Origin: Craterilacuibacter sp. RT1T
Lineage (GTDB): Bacteria > Pseudomonadota > Gammaproteobacteria > Burkholderiales > Chromobacteriaceae
NCBI RefSeq assembly: GCF_023502145.1
Contig: NZ_JAMFLI010000001.1
Span: forward strand, 496,001 to 560,000
Direction of reading: 5' to 3'
DNA length: 64,000 nucleotides
Of this stretch, positions 16,097-23,828 are shown piece by piece; positions within the stretch are counted from its first letter, which is position 1, and every line of letters begins with the position of its first letter. The notes under the pieces are model-generated. The model was not told where the DNA came from and made no database searches. It worked only from the letters and a program-made list of their open reading frames with translations. The position numbers were made by a program, and so were the translations under genes.

Positions 16097-17203
16097 GGCG
16101 GATTCAAAAAGTAAGTGCAACGCCCTGCAAGCCAGTCAATTCAAGGGCTTGCCCCCGTTGAAGACCTTGGCTGGCGAATGCCAGCCAAGCCTCTTTCTCG
16201 GTCGATGATTCAACTTCCGCTCGACCTCGTCCAGCTCCGCTTGCGTCACTTTCGTAAAATCGGTCTTCCCTTTCGGGAAGTATTGCCGCACCAGCCCGTT
16301 CAAATGCTCGTTGCAGCCCCGCTGCCAGAAACTGTACGGGTCGGCGAAGAAGCAGTCTGCCTGCAGTTGGCGAGCCACCTCCTGATGACCGGCAAACTCC
16401 TTGCCGTTGTCGAAGGTGATCGTCAGCACACGGTTCCGGTACGGACGTAGCGCTTCCACGATCGCCGCCGTGACGGTCTTGGCCTCCCGCGTCGGCACCC
16501 TGACCAGCTTGGAGAACCCACTGGCCCGTTCGACCAGACTGACCACTGCACCACGATGCCCGGTGCCGATGATGGTGTCGGCCTCCCAGTCGCCGATTCG
16601 ACGACGATCAGCAACCTCGCTCGGGCGGTCGTGGATAGAGCGCCGCCCAGACAACTGACCACGGCGATCGGGCCGGCCGTAGCGCTTCTTGCGCACCTTC
16701 TGGCAACGCAAGAAGCGGTAAAGCGTGCCGCCGGCCGCCTTGGCACGCAGGATGCGCTGGTACAGCCATTCATGGCTGACTGCCAGTGCGGGATCCTGGC
16801 TGCAGACGCCGCTAATCTGCGCCGGGCTCCAGCCTTCCTGCAGCAAAGGCACGCCGAACTCGTCGAACAGACGGTGCCACGGTTGCCGTGACCGACCTTT
16901 GGCGCGAAGGCGCTTGCGGTAGGTGCGCTGCGCTTCTGATGCCCTGTAGCGGCCGGAGGCTGAGCGATTACGCCGCAGTTCGCGGCTGATGACGCTCTTG
17001 CAGCGGCCGACACGCTGCCCGATGGCGGTCGGCCCGTATCCTTCACTCGCCAACAGTTGAATCTGGTATCGTTCACCTTCGGTGAGGTGGTGGTAAGACA
17101 TTCTCCGTACTCCAGGCTGGCCGGCCAAAAGTCGGGGAAATTACCTCATCTCACCGCCCTTCGCCCAACACCATTCCTGCTGCACTTACTCGCTGAATCC
17201 GCC
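16097..17203 (-). mobile_element. IS30-family insertion sequence
   Basis: About 1.1 kb bounded by imperfect inverted repeats. The left end GGCGGATTCAAAAAGTAAGT (16097) matches the complement of the right end, GGCGGATTCAGCGAGTAAGT reading inward from 17203, followed in both by GCA. The ends enclose one transposase. The flanks read ...ACAA and AACT..., compatible with a 2-bp AA duplication, which is too short to be decisive. Confidence 0.85.
16136..17101 (-). CDS. IS30-family transposase
   Basis: About 321 residues. The N-terminal helix-turn-helix (YHHLTEGERYQIQLLASEGY, then GRCKSVISRELRRN) and the catalytic DDE domain (GDWEADTIIG, TFDNGKEFAGHQ, and the Glu in GCNEHLNGLVRQYFPKG) define the family. 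Length and all three acidic residues appear intact, so the enzyme may be active. It probably starts at the Met of MSYHHLTEG (17101). It lies antisense to the island direction. Confidence 0.93.
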   Translation of the reverse strand: MSYHHLTEGERYQIQLLASEGYGPTAIGQRVGRCKSVISRELRRNRSASGRYRASEAQRTYRKRLRAKGRSRQPWHRLFDEFGVPLLQEGWSPAQISGVCSQDPALAVSHEWLYQRILRAKAAGGTLYRFLRCQKVRKKRYGRPDRRGQLSGRRSIHDRPSEVADRRRIGDWEADTIIGTGHRGAVVSLVERASGFSKLVRVPTREAKTVTAAIVEALRPYRNRVLTITFDNGKEFAGHQEVARQLQADCFFADPYSFWQRGCNEHLNGLVRQYFPKGKTDFTKVTQAELDEVERKLNHRPRKRLGWHSPAKVFNGGKPLN

Positions 17204-17267
17204 AACTTTACTGGAGGCGGCTAGCGAGACAAACGCACAGCCGATTGCAAACTTGAAAGGAGGGACT

Positions 17268-19418
17268 ATGGATAAGCCGCGGGAGGAATCCCAGATTCTG
17301 GAGGACCTAGCCACTCTAGCCGCGTCGCCCGGATACGCTCATGCGGTTGCACACATTTGCCATCGCGACAACGTCATCCACATCAAGGGCAAGCTGAAGC
17401 CGTCCGACATGGGCCGTTTGTTCAGCAGCGAACGCCTCATTCGGACGGAATTGACGACGCTGATTGGCCTGATGGCGAAGAAGCCATTGGACCTTTCTCT
17501 GCAGCCGACTGATGTGGTCGAGGACTACGTAAAGTGTACAGATGCCCTTCTGCGGGAACTGCACGACGCGATGTCTTACCCCATGTTCGCGGCCATGTTC
17601 GAGGCGGTGATAACGGGCGCAGAGCCGCCGGACCCGTGGTGCGGCCCGGGGATGCGAGAGCCCATCTTCTATGGCACCGAGTCGGCCTACGCCTTCCAAT
17701 ACAGGGACCTCGTACCCGAGAAGTACGGGGCCGATGATGACTGGATGCTCAAGACTAAAGGCTTCACCTCAGGCCAGGCGAGGTCCATCGCAAAGACGAT
17801 GTGCGCTTTGATGGACGAAAAGGGGACGCGACTCTTAGCGAATGCCCGAGCGGCGAAGGCTCCACCTGCAACTTTTCTGCCCGCATTCGAGTTCTCGCTG
17901 GATGAGGTGGCGCTTCGCAGCGGTGTTGCGCAGGACGTGGTTGAAGCGTTCTTCCGCGCGTTCCTCTTTGTGGGTGACAACGCATCATTCAAAGAGGTGG
18001 GGGACTTCAACGAGGTCGCCGCTTGGCCTCTGCTTCCGACCGACCGTGGGACAGTTCTGCTCTTTTCACACTACGCCATTTACGAAGCTCTGTACGAATC
18101 TCCGTTTTTCTGGATGTGGGACGAAAAGCCTTACCGGCCGACGGCAGCCAAGCATCGCGGTGCCTTCACCGAGCAGTTCGCTGCGCGCCGACTGGCCGGA
18201 GTCTTCGGACGCGAGCACGTCCATACGAATGTGAACTTGCATCGTGGCAAGGAAGTCGTGGGTGAGGCCGATGTTCTGGTCATCTACGGGGACAGACTCA
18301 TCATCGTGCAGGCGAAGGCTAAGAAGCTGACCATAGCCGCACGCAAGGGGAACGACAACAAGTTGAAGGAGGACTTCGCTGCCGCTATCCAAGACTCCTA
18401 CGACCAGGGCTGGATGTGCGCCAACGAGATGCTCGCCCGCGGATGCCGGCTGGTGGACGACGATGGGAACGAAGTCAAGCTTCCACCGAGTATCAAAGAG
18501 GTCTTCTTGTTCAGCCTCGTATCGGAACACTATCCTGCACTTGCCTTTCAGGCGAGCCAGTCGCTGAGATTTCAGACCACCGATGTCATACGGCCCCCGT
18601 TCGTGATGGACGTTTTCCTTCTCGACACGCTGACCGAGATGTTGACGACGCCTCTGCGGCTTCTGAGCTACGTGAAATTGCGTGTAGCCGTCGCGGACAA
18701 ACTTATGAGCGGACACGAGCTGACCGTGCTCGGATACCACCTGAGGCAGAACCTCTGGCTGGATGAGAAGTACGATAGAGTCATGCTCGAGGACTCCATC
18801 GCGCAAGACCTGGACGCGGCAATGATGGTCCGTAGGGACAACCAGCCTGGCGACGATACGCCGGTGGGCATCCTCACGAAAATGCGCGGAACTCGCTACG
18901 AGAGCCTCATCAAAGAGATAGAGGCGAGGTCCGACCCAGCAACTCTTGAACTCGGGTTCCACCTGCTTTCGATGAACGAAGATTCGTGCAATAACGTCCA
19001 TCGCGTACTCGAGACCATCACGCGGAAAACACAGCGCGACGGGAAGCGACACGACGTGACGCTCGCGACGAGCACACAACCGGGCGGGGTGAGCTTCCAT
19101 TGCAATCCAACGATGTCTTCCGAAGCGATTGACGTGCTGGAAGCCCACTGCGTCAAACGCAAGTACCTGCAACGTGCGAGGCAGTGGTTTGGGGTCTCCG
19201 TGAACCCAGATGGGCAAGTCCAGTTCGGTGTCACGTTAGACTTTCCGTGGGAGCCCTCGGAGGAGATGGAGCGGCTAACCGAAAACATGAAGCCGGCCGC
19301 TCAGGTTCTCGATGTCCTTACTCAAAACACACAAGGAGTCAGCCGCATAAAACTCGGGAGGAACGAGCCGTGCCACTGTGGCAGCGGACGCAAGTACAAG
19401 AAGTGCTGCTTGAACTAG
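17268..19418 (+). CDS. PD-(D/E)XK nuclease-like protein with C-terminal SEC-C zinc motif
   Basis: 716 residues. Residues 1-290 are helical and unrecognised. Residues about 300-352 look like a restriction-endonuclease fold: E302 in AFTEQFAARRLAGVFG, D335 in GEADVLVIYGDRL, then IIVQAKAKK with Q348-x-K350, the Q-x-K variant seen in Mrr/NERD-like nucleases. Residues about 365-690 are unassigned. The last 20 residues are a SEC-C motif (GRNEPCHCGSGRKYKKCC), which binds zinc through CxCx8CC. AAGGAGG precedes ATG 17268. As the only intact cargo gene of a tRNA island it is plausibly a defence or element-maintenance nuclease; this is inference. The substrate is unknown. Confidence 0.7.
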   Translation: MDKPREESQILEDLATLAASPGYAHAVAHICHRDNVIHIKGKLKPSDMGRLFSSERLIRTELTTLIGLMAKKPLDLSLQPTDVVEDYVKCTDALLRELHDAMSYPMFAAMFEAVITGAEPPDPWCGPGMREPIFYGTESAYAFQYRDLVPEKYGADDDWMLKTKGFTSGQARSIAKTMCALMDEKGTRLLANARAAKAPPATFLPAFEFSLDEVALRSGVAQDVVEAFFRAFLFVGDNASFKEVGDFNEVAAWPLLPTDRGTVLLFSHYAIYEALYESPFFWMWDEKPYRPTAAKHRGAFTEQFAARRLAGVFGREHVHTNVNLHRGKEVVGEADVLVIYGDRLIIVQAKAKKLTIAARKGNDNKLKEDFAAAIQDSYDQGWMCANEMLARGCRLVDDDGNEVKLPPSIKEVFLFSLVSEHYPALAFQASQSLRFQTTDVIRPPFVMDVFLLDTLTEMLTTPLRLLSYVKLRVAVADKLMSGHELTVLGYHLRQNLWLDEKYDRVMLEDSIAQDLDAAMMVRRDNQPGDDTPVGILTKMRGTRYESLIKEIEARSDPATLELGFHLLSMNEDSCNNVHRVLETITRKTQRDGKRHDVTLATSTQPGGVSFHCNPTMSSEAIDVLEAHCVKRKYLQRARQWFGVSVNPDGQVQFGVTLDFPWEPSEEMERLTENMKPAAQVLDVLTQNTQGVSRIKLGRNEPCHCGSGRKYKKCCLN

Positions 19419-19436
19419 GCAAGGGCGCTAGGCGTG

Positions 19437-20004
19437 GCGCACGCCGTGGCCTACTTGTGGCATGAGCCGATGACTCGGCCAGTGGTTCATCCCATTTTGC
19501 TTCTGCTCCTACGTAGCAACGACGAGCGAGTGCTAACCGCGTTGTCTGCGATCATTCATGAATGATGGGTTCGCTGCGGATGCCGAGACCAGAGAGTTGT
19601 TGGATGCCTTAGTGGCCTACCCCAGCGTGTTGAAGAACAGGCGAGTTGAGCTCCTGCCTGAAATGCTGGTCAAGCTGGTAGCGTCCGAACCGGCTCGTGT
19701 CTGCCAAGTGGTCCATGCACTACTCGACGCGGCTGGCGATCAGATGGGCAACATCGCGACATCCTGGTACTTGAGCACCGAATGGTTGCTGGACATAGCG
19801 CTGCAACTGCAAGACATGGGGCCGGACGAGCGTGTGGCCGGATCAGTTCTTTTCGAGCGCATGCTCGAGTACAACATGCCTCAGGCTAGAGAAATGACGC
19901 TGGATTTGGACAAGAGAACGCCGGTCGTAAGTAGCCCGCATGCTCCACGTCGGCGTAGGTCGCAAGTGAGGAATACAATTCGAAATAGGGGAGTTAAATC
20001 ATAA
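19437..20004 (+). pseudogene. Frameshifted C-terminal remnant of a larger protein
   Basis: An ORF of 148 residues starts at ATG 19558, but the frame just upstream (about 19437-19562) encodes AHAVAYLWHEPMTRPVVHPI followed by LLLLLRSNDERVLTALSAII, which reads as the same kind of helical repeat and stops at the point where the other frame begins. Joining the two with one frameshift gives a continuous helical tail ending WYLSTEWLLDIALQL, then GSVLFERMLEYNMPQAREMT and LDLDKR. I infer a decayed C-terminus of a large HEAT-like protein whose 5' part was lost. It begins about 20 bases after the nuclease gene stop. Confidence 0.5.
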
Positions 20005-20272
20005 ATGGCATGTCCGGAACTCAGTGTAAACCAGCCGCACAATAGCCATACGACGATTGACAGCTATGGCCGAACAGGAGACGGTGCTCATGAGCTTAGA
20101 CTTCAAGCATCGACACGATGATTCCGACAGCAAGCTTGCCCCAATTTGCTCCTCGCGCTAGTCTGATGCTTGCGTTAGGCTCGTATTGCTTGCGGGCTGT
20201 TGCGCGTATAAGTTTTTCATTTGCAAGACAACCTTTTTAGTCAATTAGTTGGGTAAATTCTGAATGCCCTGC
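20005..20272. other. Non-coding right end of the island
   Basis: 268 bases with no supported gene. A short TTGCCCCAATTTGC at about 20133-20146 resembles TTGCCCCAATTTTGCCCC just inside the left end (14995-15012), possibly a shared arm or excision-site element. Composition is somewhat more AT-rich than the flanking chromosome. Confidence 0.4.
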
Positions 20273-20313
20273 TAATCCGCAGGTCGCAGGTTCGAGCCCT
20301 GCTCGGGGAGCCA
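20273..20313 (+). repeat. attR: 41-bp direct repeat of tRNA-Asn 3' end
   Basis: Exact copy of 14907-14947, from TAATCCGC to the CCA. Bases before it (CCCTGC) differ from the tRNA (GACTGT), so no second functional tRNA is present. Confidence 0.92.
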
Positions 20314-20319
20314 CACATT

Positions 20320-20352
20320 AAAGCCTCAGCTGTTATACAGCTGGGGCTTTTT
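20320..20352 (+). terminator. rho-independent terminator after attR
   Basis: AAAGCCTCAGCTG, loop TTATA, CAGCTGGGGCTTTTTT. It is very probably the native terminator of tRNA-Asn, displaced by the island. Confidence 0.85.
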
Positions 20353-20380
20353 TGCGTTTAGACCTTTTCTAGGCGGTCAC

Positions 20381-20923
20381 TCAAGCATCCGGTCGCGTCT
20401 GCGCCACCCAGATCAGCTGGTCGGTCGCAAATCCCAGCGCGGCCGCTTTTGATAGCAGCGCGGCTTTTACTTGGGGTGGCAGCGTCTTGTCGCGCGACAG
20501 GATCCACAGATAGTCGCGGTTATTGCCGGCCACCAGCGCCCACTGGTAGTGAGCATCCAGCGCCACCACGTGATAGCCGGCGTAGAACGGGCCGAAAAAA
20601 GAGACCTTGAGCGAAGCGGTGCTTGGCGCACCGTTAAAGAGTGCCCGCCCGATGGCCTTTTTCCAGCGTGCGGCACTCGGGTCGTAGCCACGATTCAGTA
20701 CACGCAGCGAGCCGTCCGGTTCGCGTGTATACACCGCACTCACGTCGGTTAACCCGCGCTCGAAGCGATGGTCAAGCCGAGCGATCTCATACCATTTTCC
20801 GCTGTAGCGTGCCGGCTCGAATCCAGTCACCGCTGTGATGCCCGGTGGCGGCAGTGTCGAGCATGCGCTTAGCGCCAGAACGCACGCTGCCGGCAAGTAC
20901 ATGCGTAGCGAAGTGAAGCCCAT
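20381..20923 (-). CDS. Bacterial lipocalin (Blc-like) lipoprotein
   Basis: 180 residues. A signal peptide with lipobox ALSACS (Cys about residue 20) predicts an outer-membrane lipoprotein. The lipocalin signature is clear: ARYSGKWYEIARLDHRFERG, then LTDVSAVYTREPDGSLRVLN and NRGYDPS, VSFFGPFYAGYHVVALD and the C-terminal WILSRDKTLPP. Blc proteins bind lysophospholipids or fatty acids. The start (Met of MGFTSLRMY) is chosen because GGGAG lies about six bases upstream; an in-frame Met 27 codons earlier gives a charged, unlikely leader. Confidence 0.9.
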   Translation of the reverse strand: MGFTSLRMYLPAACVLALSACSTLPPPGITAVTGFEPARYSGKWYEIARLDHRFERGLTDVSAVYTREPDGSLRVLNRGYDPSAARWKKAIGRALFNGAPSTASLKVSFFGPFYAGYHVVALDAHYQWALVAGNNRDYLWILSRDKTLPPQVKAALLSKAAALGFATDQLIWVAQTRPDA

Positions 20924-20960
20924 CCGTGTCTCCCGTGATAGCCGTTGTCGGTTCTGGCGA

Positions 20961-21292
20961 TCAGTTTGCCGCACTCGCCTCTGGCTTGTCATGGTGCTGG
21001 CCAAGTGGCGGCGTCATCAACACGCCACCGACCTTGGGCTGCCTGAAGTGCTCCGGCGCTATGTTTTCTGTCTGCATGGCAGCGAGCAAGGCCTGAATGC
21101 GCTGCCCGTCATCCGTTGCGGGGGTATCGTAGCCGTTACCTTAACCGACTCGGGGCAAGTGCCGGGCTTGGTAGTGAGCCGCCATTTGACGAAATCCCAG
21201 ACCCTCTCCGGCATCGGTGCCTTCGGGTTCTCGAACTGTTGGCCATCGAAGTGGGGGCTTGCCGGGTTTCGTTTCCCATGCCTTATTTGCAT
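20961..21292 (-). pseudogene. Metallo-beta-lactamase-fold hydrolase, internally deleted remnant
   Basis: The 5' part encodes HFDGQQFENPKAPMPERVWD followed by FVKWRLTTKPGTCPESVKVT, resembling the N-terminus of membrane-associated MBL-fold hydrolases. The reading frame then runs out at 21059. A second frame immediately downstream encodes RIQALLAAMQTENIAPEHFR followed by QPKVGGVLMTPPLG and ends at 20961, plausible as the C-terminus of the same family. The whole metal-binding core (HxHxDH) is missing. I read this as a large deletion with frame loss. Similarity was judged by eye only. Confidence 0.5.
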
Positions 21293-21389
21293 TAGAATAT
21301 TTTATTGAAGCCATAAGCTAAAGTCTGTTTAGCTTATGTTGCTGGCTCGCTAGAATGGCCGCTTCCAAATATACCTGGCAGGAAACAGC

Positions 21390-21887
21390 ATGAGCTACCC
21401 GCGCAACTTCAGCCATATCGGCATTACCGTCACTGATCTGGACGCCGCCGTCAAGTTCTACACCGAAGTGATGGGCTGGTACCTGATCATGCCGCCGACC
21501 ACCATCACCGAGGACGACTCGGCCATCGGCGTAATGTGCAACGACGTGTTCGGCCCGGGCTGGGGCTCGTTCCGTATCGCCCACCTGTCGACTGGCGACA
21601 AGATCGGTGTCGAACTGTTTGAGTTCCCCAACAGCGAGCGCCGCGAGGACAACTTCGAATTCTGGAAGACCGGCGTGTTCCACTTCAGCGTGCAGGACCC
21701 GGACGTCGAAGGCCTGGCCGCCAGGATCGTCGCCGCCGGCGGCAAGCAGCGCATGCCGGTGCGCGAGTATTTCCCGGGCGAGAAGCCGTACCGCATGGTC
21801 TATATGGAAGACCCGTTCGGCAACATCGTCGAGATCTACAGCCACAGCTACGAGCTGACCTACTCGGCCGGCGCCTATCAGGGCTAA
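21390..21887 (+). CDS. VOC superfamily (glyoxalase/dioxygenase-like) protein
   Basis: 165 residues with two paired beta-alpha-beta-beta-beta modules. FSHIGITVTDLDAAVKFYTE supplies the first metal His, HFSVQDPDVEGLA the second, and YMEDPFGNIVEIYSHSYE the Glu. This is the VOC metal-binding pattern. VOC enzymes include glyoxalase I, fosfomycin-resistance enzymes and extradiol dioxygenases; the exact reaction is not readable here. It is followed in the same direction by two oxidoreductases, suggesting a role in electrophile or aldehyde handling. Confidence 0.8.
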   Translation: MSYPRNFSHIGITVTDLDAAVKFYTEVMGWYLIMPPTTITEDDSAIGVMCNDVFGPGWGSFRIAHLSTGDKIGVELFEFPNSERREDNFEFWKTGVFHFSVQDPDVEGLAARIVAAGGKQRMPVREYFPGEKPYRMVYMEDPFGNIVEIYSHSYELTYSAGAYQG

Positions 21888-21979
21888 AACAAGATATAAC
21901 CGACCCGCCAGCCGCCTCGGCGACAAGCCACAGGCCGCTGGCCGGCGTCCTTTGCCACGCAACTCAACAAGGGTTTCAG

Positions 21980-22786
21980 ATGAGCATTCCAGCGATCGGA
22001 GTCGGCACCTTCCGCCTCAAGGGGCAAACAGTCATCGATTCGGTGACGCAGGCGTTGTCTCTGGGTTACCGCGCGATCGACACCGCGCAAATCTACGGCA
22101 ACGAGGCGGACATCGGGCAGGCGATCAAGGCATCCGGGCTCTCGCCCGACGCGCTGTTCATCACCAGCAAGGTCTGGGTCGAGAGCATGGCGCCGGGCCA
22201 GTTGCAGGCGAGCTTGCGCGAGAGCGCGGACAAGCTGGGCGTCGACCGGCTGGACCTCGCGCTGATCCACTGGCCGGCGCCGAACAACCCGGCCAGGCTG
22301 GAAGACAGCGTGGAAGCGCTGGCTGACGCGCAGGCGCAGGGGCTGACCCGGCTGATCGGTGTGTCCAACTTCAATATCGCCGACACCACGCGCGCGTTGT
22401 CGGTGGTCGGCCCAGCAGGCCTCGCCACTAACCAGATTGAGCTGAGCCCGTATGTACAGAGCCCGCGTCTGGTGCGCTTCTTGCAAAGCCAGGGCGTGCA
22501 TATCACCTCCTACATGACCCTCGCCTACGGGCAGGTGATGCAGGATGCGGTGTTGCAAGGCGTCGCCGCCAAGCACGGTGCCAACGTCGCGCAGGTCTCC
22601 CTGGCCTGGGCCATGCAGCAGGGCTTCTCGGTGATCCCCTCATCCACCCGCGCAGCCAACCTGCAAAGCAACCTGGCCGCCTGCGAGCTGGTACTGGACG
22701 ACTCGGACATGGCCGCCATCGCCCGCCTCAACCGTCAGGCAAGGCTGGCCACCCCGCCCGAGATTTCTTCCGCGTGGGATGACTGA
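21980..22786 (+). CDS. Aldo/keto reductase (DkgB-like)
   Basis: 268 residues of the AKR TIM barrel: IPAIGVGTFRLKG, GYRAIDTAQIYGNEADIGQA with catalytic Asp and Tyr, ITSKVWVE with the catalytic Lys, LIHWPAPNN with the His, IGVSNFNIAD, and the NADPH-binding VIPSSTRAANLQSNLAACEL. It reduces aldehydes and keto acids such as methylglyoxal or 2,5-diketogluconate using NADPH. It overlaps the next gene's reading frame start region by a few bases, consistent with an operon. Confidence 0.9.
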   Translation: MSIPAIGVGTFRLKGQTVIDSVTQALSLGYRAIDTAQIYGNEADIGQAIKASGLSPDALFITSKVWVESMAPGQLQASLRESADKLGVDRLDLALIHWPAPNNPARLEDSVEALADAQAQGLTRLIGVSNFNIADTTRALSVVGPAGLATNQIELSPYVQSPRLVRFLQSQGVHITSYMTLAYGQVMQDAVLQGVAAKHGANVAQVSLAWAMQQGFSVIPSSTRAANLQSNLAACELVLDDSDMAAIARLNRQARLATPPEISSAWDD

Positions 22787-22799
22787 AAGGATGCCCGCC

Positions 22800-23810
22800 A
22801 TGACGGACCCCACCATGCAGGCCTTCGTGCTGCCCCGCGCTGAAGAGAACTTCGCGCTGCAGGCCGCCACGCTACCGCGCCCAACGCCCGCTGCGGGTGA
22901 AATACGGCTGCGCGTCGCCGCCGCAGCGCTCAACCCGGTCGACGCCAAGCTGTGCGTGGGTGGCCACCCGGCCTGGCGTTGGCCGCATGTGCCCGGCGTC
23001 GACGCCGCCGGCGTGATCGACGCGGTCGGCGACGGGGTGGACGCCATCTGGCTGGGCCGGCGAGTCATCGCGCACACCGCGCTCGCCCGCCCCGGCACCT
23101 TTGCCCAGTGGGTGGTGACGCCGGCACATGCCGTGAGCGTGGTACCTGACGAAATCGACCTTGTCACCGCGGCCAGTCTGCCCTGCGCGGCACTGACCGC
23201 GTGGCAGGCGCTGTCGCGCCGACTGCGCCTGCAGGCAGGGCAGACCTTTCTGATCGAGGCGGCTGCCGGCGGCGTCGGTGGCTTTGCCGTACAGATGGTC
23301 AAGGCACTGGGCGCGCGCGTGATCGCCACCGCGTCGTTCCGCAACGCAGATTACGTCGCCTCACTCGGCGCCGACGCAGTGATCGACTATCAAAACGAAG
23401 ACGTGGCCGCGCGGGTGCGCGAACTGACGCAAGGCGCTGGCGTTGACGCGGTACTGGACGGTATCGGTGGCGAGACCGCGCATCGCGACCTACAGCTGAT
23501 GAAATTCGGCGGGCAGTTTGCCAGCCTGCTGGGCTTGCCCGATACGGCTGGCATTGATCTCTTTGCGTGTGCGCCAGGCATCCACATGATCGCACTGGGC
23601 GGTGCGTGGAGCAGCGGCGACCTTGCCGCCCAGCAGGACCTCGCGCGGATGGGCGACGAGGTGCTGGCGATGTTGCGGCAGGGTAGAATTGCTCCGCTGC
23701 CAATCGAAGTCATCCCGTCGAACGCCGCGCAACTGAGCGCCGCCTTGCATCGGCAACTGGCCGGGAGGGTACGCGGCAAGCAGGTGCTGGCCTTAGACAG
23801 CCTGCATTGA
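22800..23810 (+). CDS. MDR-family NADPH:quinone reductase-like dehydrogenase
   Basis: About 336 residues. The N-terminal GroES-like fold contains GEIRLRVAAAALNPVDAKLC and HVPGVDAAGVIDAVGDGVD. The Rossmann domain contains IEAAAGGVGGFAVQMVKALG and VLDGIGGETAHRDLQLM. Zinc-binding cysteines of alcohol dehydrogenases are absent, so it belongs to the quinone-oxidoreductase/zeta-crystallin branch. ATG 22800 is preferred because AAGGA lies eight bases upstream; in-frame ATGs also occur at 22779 and 22791. Confidence 0.88.
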   Translation: MTDPTMQAFVLPRAEENFALQAATLPRPTPAAGEIRLRVAAAALNPVDAKLCVGGHPAWRWPHVPGVDAAGVIDAVGDGVDAIWLGRRVIAHTALARPGTFAQWVVTPAHAVSVVPDEIDLVTAASLPCAALTAWQALSRRLRLQAGQTFLIEAAAGGVGGFAVQMVKALGARVIATASFRNADYVASLGADAVIDYQNEDVAARVRELTQGAGVDAVLDGIGGETAHRDLQLMKFGGQFASLLGLPDTAGIDLFACAPGIHMIALGGAWSSGDLAAQQDLARMGDEVLAMLRQGRIAPLPIEVIPSNAAQLSAALHRQLAGRVRGKQVLALDSLH

Positions 23811-23828
23811 AGCTGTCATAGCACCTGC

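Larger units (their letters stand above)
14907..20313. mobile_element. Degraded integrative island in tRNA-Asn
   Basis: About 5.4 kb bounded by the 41-bp direct repeats. Contents in order: terminator, truncated tyrosine integrase, IS30-family element, PD-(D/E)XK/SEC-C protein, and a frameshifted remnant of another protein. The integrase lacks its catalytic Tyr region, so the island is probably immobile. The terminator at 20320-20352 follows attR and is probably the original tRNA-Asn terminator; the one at 14954-14987 came with the island. Confidence 0.88.

Noticed and set aside
18066-19217. 383-codon minus-strand frame opposite the SEC-C nuclease
   Set aside because: Antisense shadow; the plus strand has a strong ribosome site, a full-length frame and a recognisable zinc motif.
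19558-20004. 148-residue ORF as an independent complete gene
   Set aside because: Upstream sequence in another frame continues the same helical pattern, so a frameshifted fragment is the better reading.
20273-20313. Second tRNA-Asn gene
   Set aside because: Only the 3' half of the tRNA is present; the anticodon arm and 5' half are missing.
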